In this document: one piece after another, positions 1 to 8,843 of the stretch | Numbering within the stretch: the first letter of the stretch is position 1 | Layout of the letters: each line of letters begins with the position of its first letter | Origin: RGIG5612 sp045546255 | GTDB taxonomy: Bacteria > Bacillota > Clostridia > Lachnospirales > Lachnospiraceae | Assembly (NCBI GenBank): GCA_045546255.1 | Contig: JAZQCK010000084.1 | Coordinates: forward strand, 1 to 41,147 | Length of the DNA: 41,147 bases | Direction of reading: 5' to 3' | Program-made: the position numbers and the translations under genes | The notes under the pieces: generated by a model | The model's input: the letters and a program-made list of their open reading frames with translations, nothing else | What the model was told of the DNA's origin: nothing | Database searches by the model: none

Positions 1-1
1 C

Positions 2-397
2 CAGGTCACTGCGGATGAGGCGATCAACACCTACCATATCAGAGACTGTGTCTTCACGGTTCATAACACCGGTCCGTTCCTTGTCATGGATGGCGAAGCA
101 ATGATCAACGAAGTTCCGGACTCCGCAACTTATGGCGGCGGAAAGAACCCACGTACGGCGATCGGCCAGAGAGCTGACGGTGCAGTCCTCTTCTTAGTCA
201 TCGACGGACGGCAGGCAGACTCCCTTGGTGCTACTTTCAAGGATCTTGCTTATGCGATGCTCGAGTATGGTGCAGTCAATGCCTGCTCCATGGACGGTGG
301 AACTTCCTCCCAGATGGTATATCAGGGTGAAGTCATCAACCATCCATACTCCCCTACCGGCCCAAGAAGATGCCCGGACGCATGGCTGGTTCGATAA
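2..397 (+). CDS. Phosphodiester glycosidase (NAGPA-like) domain protein, C-terminal part
   Basis: The reading frame is open from the left edge, so only the last 131 residues are visible. The visible part matches the C-terminal half of the phosphodiester glycosidase domain of the human uncovering enzyme NAGPA and bacterial exopolysaccharide proteins. It shows RTAIGQRADG, then LFLVIDGR, an alanine/leucine helix, ACSMDGGTSSQM (the family's most conserved DGGxS motif) and the terminal RxCPDAWLV. In this family the domain cleaves phosphodiester-linked sugars and is usually secreted or membrane anchored; the anchor would lie outside the window. An internal ATG at position 86 is not the true start, because conserved domain sequence precedes it. 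The next gene starts 53 bases downstream on the same strand and may be co-transcribed. The domain call is firm; the natural substrate cannot be told. Confidence 0.85.
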   Translation, partial: QVTADEAINTYHIRDCVFTVHNTGPFLVMDGEAMINEVPDSATYGGGKNPRTAIGQRADGAVLFLVIDGRQADSLGATFKDLAYAMLEYGAVNACSMDGGTSSQMVYQGEVINHPYSPTGPRRCPDAWLVR

Positions 398-450
398 GAA
401 AACTGTAGTTCGTTCGATAAACGTAAAAATTTGATTAACAAGGATATAAC

Positions 451-2244
451 ATGGATAGAGAAAACGATATTTTCAATCAGCCTTCAAAGGTTCAGAATAT
501 GAATTTTTTGTTCGAGGAAGACGCAGATCCGATCAATCTGGATGAAACGCAGTCTCTCCCCGCTTCCAGAAGAACGCGCCAGGCAGAATCAAACGGGGCT
601 TCCGTCAGCCGTGGCCGCAAAGTGGAATCGGGTGGAACCTCTCAGCGTCAGCGCCAGCAGCGTTCGGCATCTGCTCAGGGATCTTCCAATAGAAGCTCTC
701 AGGGCAGAGCTCCTCAAAACCGCTCTGCATCTCAGGCTCGCACTTCTCAGTCACGCTCTTCTCAGGGCTATGCTCAGAATGCACAGGTGCCTAAGGTTCA
801 AAACGTCGCTCCGATGGATGACGGCTTATTTGAAACAGAAGAAATCTTCAAAAACATTCGCCAGGCACAGCCGACAAATGCAGAAAACGCACGTGCTCCG
901 AGAAACGTTGCCGCGCGACCTATGAATAATAAAAAGAATGCGGCTTCTCCGAGAAAAGCTCAGCCGAAGCAGATCAATTCTTCCAATACACAAAAGCCTC
1001 GAAAGGCAAGACCTACCGAGGCTCAGCCGCGTCAGGTTCGCGCAGCATCTGGTAATGCCTCTGCAAACCGCAGAAGCAGCCAGAATACGGATGCGAGAAG
1101 AATCAACCGCAATACGCAGAATGCAACTGCTTCCCGTGGCGGACGCGGAGGCAAAAAGCGTTCTTCTAAATTCAAGAAGTTCCTGATCATTTATGCTGCT
1201 GCTCTGCTCGTGATCTTGATCGTCGGCATGATCATCTTTGGTTCTTTCCTCAAATCTCTTGAAAAGAGCCAGCCGTCCAATATCGCAAAGAACGTCGCAG
1301 AAAATCTGGTTGCAAGTAAAGCGCCTTCCTTCCTGAAGGATAACGCCGATGCAATCAACTGCTTCGGAGAGCCGGATGACCTGATTGCGACCTTTGCAAC
1401 CAATGTAGAAGGCGTTGAAAGCCTTTCCTTTATTGAGAATAAGGACTATCGTGCAGATGCACCGTCCTATAACATTACAGCAGATGGAAATACCGTTGCA
1501 AAACTGACGCTCAAGAAGTCCGGTTCCGGTTCATTCGGCCTTTCCAAATGGGCCATCGACAAACTGGATATCGCCGACTATATGGATACAGCTTCTTATG
1601 AGTTCTTAGCTCCGCTCGGTGCTACAATCACCATCAACGGCGTAGAACTCGATGAAAAATATCTGACCGGCGAAGAAAGCATTCCGCAGAACCTTGAGAT
1701 TGCATCGAAATATGTCACGATTCCTTCTTATATGACCTATAAAGTTGCAGGTATCGCAGGAACTCCGGAGATTAAAGCAACCGATGCTGCCGGCGCCGAA
1801 CTAACGATCACAGCAACCGATAACAAATATGTCATTGGCTCTGCAACCGATCAGGCATTCATCGATTCCGTCAGCGGACTTGTAGATGATGCTGTTCAGG
1901 CATGGGGCAAGCACTTCATCAACATGGGCGGCAACTTAAGCGCTTATATGTTAGAAGGCAGCGACTGGTACTCCTACATCTTCGGCGGCCCGGATATGGA
2001 TCCGATCTACACTGCTTTCTATGAGTTCGAAAGCATTGCCGACTACTCTTTCACAGAGAAAGGCGAGACCAACTATATCCGCTACACGAAAGACTGCTTC
2101 ACCGTCGATGTTAACTACAAGATGCAGGTCGACTTCAACACCGATCGTATGAGCGACAACAACCAGAAGCTCGACGCAACCTGGGTCTTCATCACCCAGA
2201 ACGACGGCCAGGATTGGTATCTGGTAGATTGTATTTATAAGTAG
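451..2244 (+). CDS. Single-pass membrane protein with long basic disordered cytoplasmic tail
   Basis: I do not recognise a named family over the whole 597 residues. Residues 1-240 are low complexity and rich in Ser, Arg, Gln, Asn and Ala, strongly basic and probably disordered in the cytoplasm. A single hydrophobic segment follows at about 244-266 (FLIIYAAALLVILIVGMIIF), so the C-terminal 330 residues should be outside the cell. Inside that part, LGATITINGVEL near residue 390 resembles a PEGA-type beta domain. The last 120 residues (AWGKHFINM to WYLVDCIYK) resemble an NTF2-like fold, as in TcaA-type wall-stress proteins. The start follows an AAGGA-like ribosome site. It converges on another membrane protein with a similar inside-TM-outside plan. 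A role in sensing or organising the envelope is a guess from architecture only. Confidence 0.7.
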   Translation: MDRENDIFNQPSKVQNMNFLFEEDADPINLDETQSLPASRRTRQAESNGASVSRGRKVESGGTSQRQRQQRSASAQGSSNRSSQGRAPQNRSASQARTSQSRSSQGYAQNAQVPKVQNVAPMDDGLFETEEIFKNIRQAQPTNAENARAPRNVAARPMNNKKNAASPRKAQPKQINSSNTQKPRKARPTEAQPRQVRAASGNASANRRSSQNTDARRINRNTQNATASRGGRGGKKRSSKFKKFLIIYAAALLVILIVGMIIFGSFLKSLEKSQPSNIAKNVAENLVASKAPSFLKDNADAINCFGEPDDLIATFATNVEGVESLSFIENKDYRADAPSYNITADGNTVAKLTLKKSGSGSFGLSKWAIDKLDIADYMDTASYEFLAPLGATITINGVELDEKYLTGEESIPQNLEIASKYVTIPSYMTYKVAGIAGTPEIKATDAAGAELTITATDNKYVIGSATDQAFIDSVSGLVDDAVQAWGKHFINMGGNLSAYMLEGSDWYSYIFGGPDMDPIYTAFYEFESIADYSFTEKGETNYIRYTKDCFTVDVNYKMQVDFNTDRMSDNNQKLDATWVFITQNDGQDWYLVDCIYK

Positions 2245-2257
2245 ATTGTATTTATAA
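2224..2257 (+). repeat. 17-bp tandem duplication across the stop codon
   Basis: The 17-base unit GTAGATTGTATTTATAA occurs twice head to tail (2224-2240 and 2241-2257) without a mismatch. The first copy encodes the last codons of the upstream gene and the stop codon TAG falls at the start of the second copy. A partial third start (GCAGATTG) follows. It looks like a slippage duplication of the gene's 3' end. Confidence 0.9.
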
Positions 2258-2277
2258 GCAGATTGATTCTATCTAAA

Positions 2278-2317
2278 AAACAAAGCTGTATACGGAAATG
2301 GGTATACAGCTTTGTTT
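2278..2317. terminator. Bidirectional terminator between convergent genes
   Basis: A perfect 16-bp stem (AAACAAAGCTGTATAC at 2278-2293 with its complement at 2302-2317) encloses an 8-base loop. T-rich sequence follows on the plus strand and an A-run precedes it, which becomes a T-run on the minus strand. It sits between two convergent genes and should stop transcription from both sides. Confidence 0.9.
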
Positions 2318-2372
2318 GTATCAAAAGTAATAATTATCTGCTAAGATTCGGGGTTACCAAAGACAACGGGCA

Positions 2373-3767
2373 TCACGGCAGGTTTGTGTCATATGTGTAA
2401 TCCGCATCATCTTTCGTTATAAAGTGAGTCTTAACATCATCAATCGTTTTGAAGCCATAGTAGTCTGATACAGAATAGTTGCCCACAGTAAGAGTGATGG
2501 AATGGAATTCCAATTCATAATCTTCCGCATCAAACGTCAGCTTGCCGTCAGTAAGCCCAACGTTTTCGAAACTGTATACGCAATAGACTGTATAAGCATC
2601 TGTGCCTTCGATCAAATGGTTCACTTCATAGACAGCATACAGCCTATTATTCGTACCATACGAAGTCGGCTCATTCCTAACTTTCAGGATACTTCCAACC
2701 AGTTTATAGCCGGTTGTATCAATGCCCTCAATATAATCTTCGACATAATCTTTCTGTACAATCTGATTAGCAGCCGTCTCAAACTCACTCATGGCCGTTG
2801 CATCGATCTGGGACAGGGAGGTCACAAGCTCCGGAAGGCCTTCCACGGTGAAGGTATATGTCATTGGCGAAGGAGCCATTCCATATTCCATAATGAAATA
2901 ATCCACAGCACCCTCATCCAGCGTGATGGTGACCTGGTCTCCGTTTTTCAGTTCATCTTCCTTGTCGACATTAAAATAGTACTCGTTATCTCTGGTCGGC
3001 TCAGGACATCCGCTCCAGTCGATCTCCAGCTCTCCATTTGGATCAGTTCCAATATAGGAAATCTTGATTCCCTCAAATGGATCAAAGAGCTCTGCCTCTT
3101 CGAGACCTTCCACCGTAACCGGGAACGAAAGGCCGCCATCCGAAACAACTTTTTTCTCATTCTTGAAGCTAACATTAAACAGCTTCGTGGCATACGGATC
3201 TGCCCAGACGTTGCAAATGACTTCGTCACCATTTTTCAGTTCGTAATCATTAGCGTCAATGGAACAGAACACATAGTAATCAACCAGATCTTCTGCCGGA
3301 GTGTATCCTTCGATCTCTAAAGACGCATATTTTTTTGCATATTTGATCTTAGAGGAATAATCTGCCAGGAACTGTTCCCGGTCAATCGAGGCAGTAGCGT
3401 GTCCGCCTCCATCATATCCGGTATATTCAAGCTTCACATACTTTTCGAGGTCGATCTTTACTTTTCCAATTTGAAAGACAACTAAGAGAAGCACCAGCAC
3501 AATCGCAACTAATGCTACAGCTCCGGCGATGATACCAATCAACGCACCTTTCTTCATTTTCTTCTTTCCCGGTGCTGGCTGCGGTGCTGGCTGCGGCGCT
3601 GCTGATTGAACAGGTTCTTCTGGCGTTTCGACAGCTGCTTCAGCCACTACATGCTCTTCCGGTTCCGGAACAGGCTCAGAAGCTTTAGGTCCAGCAAGCG
3701 GTGTTCCACAGTTCGTGCAGAACCTGCTGTCATCAGGTATAGGGGCTCCACAATTAGTACAAAACAT
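2373..3767 (-). CDS. Zinc-ribbon membrane protein with two extracellular repeat domains
   Basis: The N-terminus is a zinc ribbon (MFCTNCGAPIPDDSRFCTNCG, two CxxC pairs). It is followed by an acidic Pro/Ala/Glu linker to about residue 65, a basic stretch KKKMKKG, and one transmembrane helix at about 73-98. The rest should be extracellular. It contains two related beta-rich domains: each has a variant of LKNGDxV followed by a TVEGL-x-E ending, at roughly residues 175-225 and 270-315. A C-terminal domain of about 130 residues follows. A zinc ribbon plus TM plus outer-domain plan occurs in many Firmicutes envelope proteins (compare TcaA); the function is unknown. GAAGGAGAGGG precedes the ATG. A good promoter lies upstream (3827-3855), so it is probably monocistronic. 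Confidence 0.75.
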   Translation of the reverse strand: MFCTNCGAPIPDDSRFCTNCGTPLAGPKASEPVPEPEEHVVAEAAVETPEEPVQSAAPQPAPQPAPGKKKMKKGALIGIIAGAVALVAIVLVLLLVVFQIGKVKIDLEKYVKLEYTGYDGGGHATASIDREQFLADYSSKIKYAKKYASLEIEGYTPAEDLVDYYVFCSIDANDYELKNGDEVICNVWADPYATKLFNVSFKNEKKVVSDGGLSFPVTVEGLEEAELFDPFEGIKISYIGTDPNGELEIDWSGCPEPTRDNEYYFNVDKEDELKNGDQVTITLDEGAVDYFIMEYGMAPSPMTYTFTVEGLPELVTSLSQIDATAMSEFETAANQIVQKDYVEDYIEGIDTTGYKLVGSILKVRNEPTSYGTNNRLYAVYEVNHLIEGTDAYTVYCVYSFENVGLTDGKLTFDAEDYELEFHSITLTVGNYSVSDYYGFKTIDDVKTHFITKDDADYTYDTNLP

Positions 3768-3826
3768 ATTATTCCCTCTCCTTCATTCTGTTATCCATGT
3801 TACCAAACATCATTACTGATATTACA

Positions 3827-3855
3827 ATTATAAAATCTTGAGGAAGAAGAATCAA
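3827..3855 (-). promoter_or_regulatory. Sigma-A promoter of the zinc-ribbon gene
   Basis: On the minus strand TTGATT (3855-3850) and TATAAT (3832-3827) are separated by 17 bases. The start codon of the zinc-ribbon gene is about 60 bases further on, behind a strong Shine-Dalgarno sequence. Confidence 0.75.
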
Positions 3856-3925
3856 TCCTCCTTATAGAGGATAATTGGGTAAGCTAAATGAATTGCAAAA
3901 TGTGATAAGGGTAAAAGACGTGCTT

Positions 3926-4213
3926 CTATTTTGAGATCAGCTGCATCTTCTCTGCGCGGCTCAGTTTCTTGATAGCGGCTTCCCGCTTTAATGCTTCGCT
4001 TTTGTTTTCAAAGACTTCATGATAGACAAGCTTCACCGGGCGTCTGGATTTGGTATATTTGGCGCCGGTGCCGGAATTATGGGCAGCAAGGCGACGGTCC
4101 AGATCATTGGTCCACCCGGTGTAGAGGGTGCCGTCCGCACATTGAACAATATAGACATAGTTATGATCTACAGGATGCTCTTGCTCGATAGACTTACGAT
4201 TATTTTTCGACAT
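3926..4213 (-). CDS. GIY-YIG domain protein (YazA/UPF0213 type)
   Basis: This 95-residue protein is a stand-alone GIY-YIG nuclease-like domain. YVYIVQCADGTLYTGWTND gives the paired YxYIV and YTG strands, followed by the conserved arginine in DLDRRLAAHN, then GTGAKYTKSRRPVKLVY and a glutamate in the EALKREAAIKKLSRAEK helix. Length and order match the small UPF0213/YazA family, suspected to act on DNA damage or structure but not well characterised. It lies 38 bases downstream of atpC on the same strand. No clear Shine-Dalgarno precedes the ATG, so the exact start is uncertain and read-through from the ATP synthase operon is possible. Confidence 0.88.
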   Translation of the reverse strand: MSKNNRKSIEQEHPVDHNYVYIVQCADGTLYTGWTNDLDRRLAAHNSGTGAKYTKSRRPVKLVYHEVFENKSEALKREAAIKKLSRAEKMQLISK

Positions 4214-4251
4214 ATTAAGACAACAAATAAAGATTTGATTATATACGAATA

Positions 4252-4722
4252 TTAATTAAAATGACGTTTTCTGGAGTTGATACGGGCGAGCGCTCTTGCA
4301 AGGGAGCCCTCTGCTGTACGATGCTCGATGATACCTTTGGTTTGCAGGACTTCTTCCCTTGCCATGGCTGCGGCTTTGCGCGCACGGACTTCATCGATCT
4401 CGTGCGGAAGCTCCGCAGAGTCAACCAGAATCGTGACATCTCCGTTTTCCACTTTGATCAGGCCATTAGAAACTACGACATCGACGATGCCATCAGTCCG
4501 GTTTTGAATATCGTTCGGATCGATCTCTTTTTTATCTGGCAGATAGTTCTCATAGTCTTCGATCTGCATATGGACTTCGCCAGGAACAATGGCGCCCATC
4601 ATGTTGGCGTGCCCTGCAAGGATTCCTTTGCTGCCATCAGAAAGCGGGACCACCAGCGATTCGCAAGGCCCCTCATAAAAATTTCTGTCTGCAGCTAAAA
4701 AAGTTAAGTGGAATTCTTTCAT
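4252..4722 (-). CDS. atpC: ATP synthase F1 subunit epsilon
   Basis: Epsilon is the central-stalk subunit that sits with gamma and damps ATP hydrolysis. The N-terminal beta sandwich is clear (FHLTFLAADRNFYEGPCESLVVPLSDGSKGILAGHANMMGAI), and the C-terminal helical hairpin carries the ARKAAAMAREE and ARALARIN segments. At 156 residues it is somewhat longer than the usual 130-140: the domain-1 strand region holds an extra acidic insert around residues 55-80 (EDYENYLPDKKEIDPNDIQNR). Its ATG overlaps the atpD stop codon by four bases (ATGA), so translation is coupled. It is the last ATP synthase gene of the operon. Confidence 0.95.
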   Translation of the reverse strand: MKEFHLTFLAADRNFYEGPCESLVVPLSDGSKGILAGHANMMGAIVPGEVHMQIEDYENYLPDKKEIDPNDIQNRTDGIVDVVVSNGLIKVENGDVTILVDSAELPHEIDEVRARKAAAMAREEVLQTKGIIEHRTAEGSLARALARINSRKRHFN

Positions 4723-6116
4723 TGTTCTTTGAGCAGTTCGTCCGTCTTCTTCTTAACGTCTTCGATCGTTCCGACATTATAGAATGCCATTTCCGGATAC
4801 TCGTCCATCTCACCATTGATGATGGCCTGGAAGCCTCGGACGGTCTCTTCCAAAGGAACATAGATACCCGGAAGACCGGAGAATTTCTCAGCGACATGGA
4901 ACGGCTGAGCCAGGAAACGCATGATACGTCTTGCCCTGGAAACGACCAGCTTATCTGCTTCGCCGAGTTCCTCAAGACCAAGGATTGCGATGATATCCTG
5001 AAGCTCCGCATACTTTTGCAGGATCTCCTGTACTCTTCTTGCGGTTCGGTAATGCGTTTCACCAACCGTGCTGACCTCAAGGATCCTGGATGTGGATTCC
5101 AGCGGATCAACCGCCGGGTATATACCCTGTTCTGCAATCTTTCTGGAAAGAACCGTGGTCGCATCCAAATGGGAGAAAGTCGTTGCCGTTGCAGGGTCTG
5201 TTAAGTCGTCCGCCGGCACATAAACTGCCTGAACAGAAGTAATAGAACCGTTCTTGGTGGAAGTGATACGCTCCTGAAGTGCGCCCATCTCAGCTGCCAG
5301 TGTCGGCTGATATCCAACCGCGGAAGGCATACGTCCAAGCAAGGTCGAAACCTCGCTTCCTGCCTGCACGAAACGGAAAATATTATCAATGAATAACAAG
5401 ATGTCTTTGTTCATCTCGTCACGGAAATACTCTGCCATCGTAAGGCCGGTAAGACCGACACGCATACGGACACCCGGCGCCTCGTTCATCTGTCCGAAGA
5501 CCAGGGCTGTTTTATCCAGAATACCGCTGCTCTTCATTTCATTCCATAGGTCGTTTCCTTCTCTGCTTCGCTCACCAACACCGGTAAAGATCGAATAGCC
5601 GCCGTGCTCCATCGCGATGTTGTGGATCAGTTCCTGGATCAGAACGGTTTTACCGACGCCGGCACCGCCGAAGAGTCCAATCTTTCCGCCTTTGGAATAT
5701 GGCTCTAAGAGGTCAATGACCTTGATTCCTGTCTCTAAGATCTCAACAGAAGGTTTCTGCTCATCAAAAGAAGGCGCTTTCCGGTGGATCTCCCAACGCT
5801 CTTCTGTTTCCGCCACCTGTTCGCCGCCGTCGATCGTCTCTCCAAGGACGTTAAAGAGACGCCCTAAGGTGCAAGTTCCGACAGGCACTTTGATGCCGGC
5901 CCCGGTGGTCTTTACTTCCATTCCTCGGGAAAGGCCTTCGCCGCCTGCAAGCAGGATGCAGCGGACTCTCCCCTCGCCGATGTGCTGGGCAACTTCCATA
6001 ACGCGGACGTCATCGCCCTCGCCAACCAGTAATGCTTCTTTTATTTTCGGAATATGAAGATCATCAAAAGCCACGTCAACAACGGAGCCCGATACTTCTA
6101 CAATTCTTCCAATCAT
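4719..6116 (-). CDS. atpD: ATP synthase F1 subunit beta (catalytic)
   Basis: Beta carries the catalytic nucleotide sites of the F1 head. The Walker A loop GGAGVGKT is at residues 150-157. ERSREGNDLW, ALVFGQMNEAPGVR and the Walker B strand LLFIDNIFRF follow in the usual order. Length (465) is typical. The DELSEED-lever equivalent reads LEELGEADK, slightly unusual but still acidic. AGAGGTAGA precedes the start codon. It lies between atpG (5 bases upstream) and atpC (4-base overlap) in the normal order, so the catalytic head itself appears conventional, unlike subunits alpha and c of the same operon. Confidence 0.98.
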   Translation of the reverse strand: MIGRIVEVSGSVVDVAFDDLHIPKIKEALLVGEGDDVRVMEVAQHIGEGRVRCILLAGGEGLSRGMEVKTTGAGIKVPVGTCTLGRLFNVLGETIDGGEQVAETEERWEIHRKAPSFDEQKPSVEILETGIKVIDLLEPYSKGGKIGLFGGAGVGKTVLIQELIHNIAMEHGGYSIFTGVGERSREGNDLWNEMKSSGILDKTALVFGQMNEAPGVRMRVGLTGLTMAEYFRDEMNKDILLFIDNIFRFVQAGSEVSTLLGRMPSAVGYQPTLAAEMGALQERITSTKNGSITSVQAVYVPADDLTDPATATTFSHLDATTVLSRKIAEQGIYPAVDPLESTSRILEVSTVGETHYRTARRVQEILQKYAELQDIIAILGLEELGEADKLVVSRARRIMRFLAQPFHVAEKFSGLPGIYVPLEETVRGFQAIINGEMDEYPEMAFYNVGTIEDVKKKTDELLKEQ

Positions 6117-6121
6117 GCTTT

Positions 6122-7024
6122 CTACCTCTGTTTTCGATTTTTACGCAGTGCTCTCGCACCGGAGGAGACTTCCGTGATCTCCTGCGTGATCGCGCTCTGA
6201 CGCGCGTGGTTATAATCTTTTCTAAGTTTTTCCAGCATCTCGCTGGCATTTCGATTGGCATTGTCCATCGCCATCATTCTGGCGTTCTGCTCACTGCAGA
6301 AACTGTCGACCAACGCAGAATAGACATAGCCGATCACATAATTCTGAATGATATTATTCAGGACCTCTTCAACGGACGGGATAAACTCATATAAGGATTC
6401 TGTATTTCCCGGAATCTCACTGAAGATTGCCCGATGAAGCGGCAGGATCCTTTTCTTAACACAAGTCGGATTTAAGCCGTTTCCGAAGTCCGTATAAATC
6501 AGATAGATCTTGCTGAGCTCGCCTTTCAGGTATAGATCAACTAAATGGTCGCAGATAAAACGGGCCCTTTCCATATCCGGATTCTGCGCAGAATACAAAA
6601 AGCTTTTTTCAATCGTATATCCATGAGAATCAAAATATGCTCTGCCGTTTTCCCCGACTACATACAGTGCGCTGTCTGCATGCTCTTTGAGGCTCCGCTC
6701 CGCTTCCTTGATAACACGCATATTGTATTCGCCGGCCAGTCCTTTATCGGCTGTAATGACGAGATATCCGTATTTTCCGGGAAGCTCGACATCCTCTTCC
6801 TCCGAGATTCCTTCCGGGAGGAAAAAGGGATTGTCCACAGACTCTATATTGCTGAACATTACGGCGATATCATCCCTTAACGCATCAAAGTACGGCATCG
6901 TCTGGTCCAGCTTTTCCCGGGCTTTGCGAAGCTTCGTAGACGCAATCAGATACATCGCACTCGTGATCTTCTGCGTCTCCTGGATACCCTCTATTTTGTT
7001 TTTGATATCCTTCATGCCCGGCAT
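6122..7024 (-). CDS. atpG: ATP synthase F1 subunit gamma
   Basis: Gamma is the rotating central shaft. The N-terminal helix KDIKNKIEGIQETQKITSAM and the conserved C-terminal helix (ARMMAMDNANRNASEMLEKL then NHARQSAITQEITEVSSGA) form the coiled coil of the rotor. Length (300) is near normal, with a mildly acidic insert around residues 60-80. The chosen start MPGMKDIK has an AGAAGAG sequence about nine bases upstream; the next ATG three codons on is possible. It is 73 bases downstream of atpA and 5 bases upstream of atpD. Confidence 0.96.
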   Translation of the reverse strand: MPGMKDIKNKIEGIQETQKITSAMYLIASTKLRKAREKLDQTMPYFDALRDDIAVMFSNIESVDNPFFLPEGISEEEDVELPGKYGYLVITADKGLAGEYNMRVIKEAERSLKEHADSALYVVGENGRAYFDSHGYTIEKSFLYSAQNPDMERARFICDHLVDLYLKGELSKIYLIYTDFGNGLNPTCVKKRILPLHRAIFSEIPGNTESLYEFIPSVEEVLNNIIQNYVIGYVYSALVDSFCSEQNARMMAMDNANRNASEMLEKLRKDYNHARQSAITQEITEVSSGARALRKNRKQR

Positions 7025-7097
7025 AAAAGTTACTCTTCTTTCAATTCCTAATTTTCAACGAAGGTTTTAGTACCTGCTAAAACTGTTTTATGAACGA

Positions 7098-8843
7098 TCA
7101 GTCTTCTACAGGAAGATATTTTTCCGACAGTTTCTTTGCAAAAGCAATGATCGTTTCCTTATTCTCATCGCTTAACTGACCGGACTGATCGATCTCTTCA
7201 CAGACGGACCTGTGCGTTGTCTCAAAGGAATGGATCAGTTCCGACGTATACTCATTGATCTGATCCGCAGGAATTCCCTGCATGCTGTGGGCAATTGCGC
7301 CGACAAGCAGGACAACCATCTGATGATGATCATAAGGCCGGTACTGGTCCTGGCGAAGCATACGCATGAGGCCGGTACCATATTCGAGCTGGCTCTTAGT
7401 CGCATCGTCTAAGTCACTCGAGAACTTCGTAAAGACTTCCATCTCGCGATACTGGGCAAGATCCAAACGAAGGGAACCCGTTGCTTTCTTCATTGCCTTG
7501 GTCTGCGCATCACCGCCGACACGGGAAACCGAAAGACCAACGTTGACAGCCGGTCTCTGGCCTGCAAAGAACAAGCTCTCTTCCAGGTAGATCTGCCCGT
7601 CTGTGATGGAAATAATATTTGTCGGAATATATGCGGAAACATCGCCGTCCTGCGTTTCAACGATCGGAAGCGCCGTAATGCTTCCGCCGCCTTTTTCAGG
7701 GCTCAGTCTTGCACTTCGCTCAAGCAAACGGGAATGCAGATAGAAGATATCGCCCGGATATGCTTCACGTCCCGGAGGGTGCTCAAGCAAAAGTGAAATG
7801 GATCGGTATGCAACCGCGTGTTTGGAAAGGTCGTCATAAATGAACAGAACATCCTGGCCTTTATCCATAAAATATTCTGCCAATGCACAGCCGGCATAAG
7901 GCGCAATGTACTGCAGAGGATCCGAGTCACTGGCATTTGCAGCCACAACAACCGAATACTCCAATGCGCCATATTTTCTTAACGTTTCCGTAAACTGCAC
8001 GACGCTGCCGGTCTTCTGGCCGATAGCAACATAGATGCAGATACAGTTCTTTCCTTTTTGGTTAATGATCGTATCCAGTGCGATTGCCGTCTTCCCTGTC
8101 TGTCGGTCACCGATGATCAGCTCTCTCTGCCCACGGCCAATCGGGAACATCGAGTCAATTACAAGAAGTCCGGTGTTCAGTGGTGTGTTGACAGGCTGTC
8201 GGTCAATGATGCCCGGAGCACTGTGCTCGATCGGATTATAGTCATCCGCTTCGATCGGCCCTTTGCCGTCGATCGGAACGCCCAAAGAGTCCACCACGCG
8301 GCCTAAGAACTTATCGCCGACCGGCATGCTTGCAGTTTTCCCCGAACGTTTTACCGTAGAGCCTGCTGAAATTTCATTATCTGCATCGAAGATGATACAG
8401 CCAACGGTATCCTCTTTTAAGCTCTGCACCATGCCTCTTGCGCCATTATCAAAGATCAGGATCTCACCATAGGCTGCGTTTTCCAGTCCATCGATCTCTG
8501 CAATACCATCACCGATCGTAATAACCGTTCCGACTTCTTCCGGAAGTGCTGCAAGTTCCCAATCTTCTAAAGCTTCTTTAATCAGCGGGATCGTATCTTT
8601 TCCGCGGTATTTCTTACCGGCAAAGGCATCTACAAACTGCTTGAATACGCCTTCTTTGCTCCAGTCATAGACTTCCGCTCCGACCTGCAGCTTAAAGCCG
8701 CCGGAAAGAGAGGCGTCCTTGACCCACTCAAAAGAGACTTCCTGTCCGTACTTTTGAGACAGGAAATCTTTAAATCTCTGTTCCTGGTCCGGGCTCGGAG
8801 GAACATCAGAATATAAAAATGCTTGTTTCATTTCTGTAATCAT
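7098..8843 (-). CDS. atpA: ATP synthase subunit alpha with fused delta C-terminal domain
   Basis: Alpha is the non-catalytic nucleotide-binding subunit of the F1 head. From about residue 83 on, this is a regular alpha: IPLIKEALEDW, EEVGTVITIGDGIAEIDGL, P-loop GDRQTGKT at 245-252, FIYDDLSKHAVAYR, and the arginine-finger region ISITDGQIYLE..RPAVNVGLSVSRVG. The P-loop is displaced by about 76 residues relative to E. coli alpha. The extra N-terminus (1 to about 75) aligns with the C-terminal domain of subunit delta (OSCP): PSPDQEQRFKDFLSQKYGQ matches the helix, and SLSGGFKLQVGAEVYDWS matches the delta signature around S-x-x-GG-x-x-x-x-x-G-x-x-x-x-D-x-S. No separate atpH exists in the operon and the delta N-terminal domain is absent. 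The start codon overlaps the atpF stop (ATGA) behind GAGGAACAAAA, so the extension is translated. Confidence 0.95.
   Translation of the reverse strand: MITEMKQAFLYSDVPPSPDQEQRFKDFLSQKYGQEVSFEWVKDASLSGGFKLQVGAEVYDWSKEGVFKQFVDAFAGKKYRGKDTIPLIKEALEDWELAALPEEVGTVITIGDGIAEIDGLENAAYGEILIFDNGARGMVQSLKEDTVGCIIFDADNEISAGSTVKRSGKTASMPVGDKFLGRVVDSLGVPIDGKGPIEADDYNPIEHSAPGIIDRQPVNTPLNTGLLVIDSMFPIGRGQRELIIGDRQTGKTAIALDTIINQKGKNCICIYVAIGQKTGSVVQFTETLRKYGALEYSVVVAANASDSDPLQYIAPYAGCALAEYFMDKGQDVLFIYDDLSKHAVAYRSISLLLEHPPGREAYPGDIFYLHSRLLERSARLSPEKGGGSITALPIVETQDGDVSAYIPTNIISITDGQIYLEESLFFAGQRPAVNVGLSVSRVGGDAQTKAMKKATGSLRLDLAQYREMEVFTKFSSDLDDATKSQLEYGTGLMRMLRQDQYRPYDHHQMVVLLVGAIAHSMQGIPADQINEYTSELIHSFETTHRSVCEEIDQSGQLSDENKETIIAFAKKLSEKYLPVED

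Noticed and set aside
2502..3320. A 272-codon plus-strand frame opposite the zinc-ribbon gene
   Set aside because: It is an antisense shadow without a ribosome site; the minus-strand gene has a promoter, zinc motif and membrane helix.
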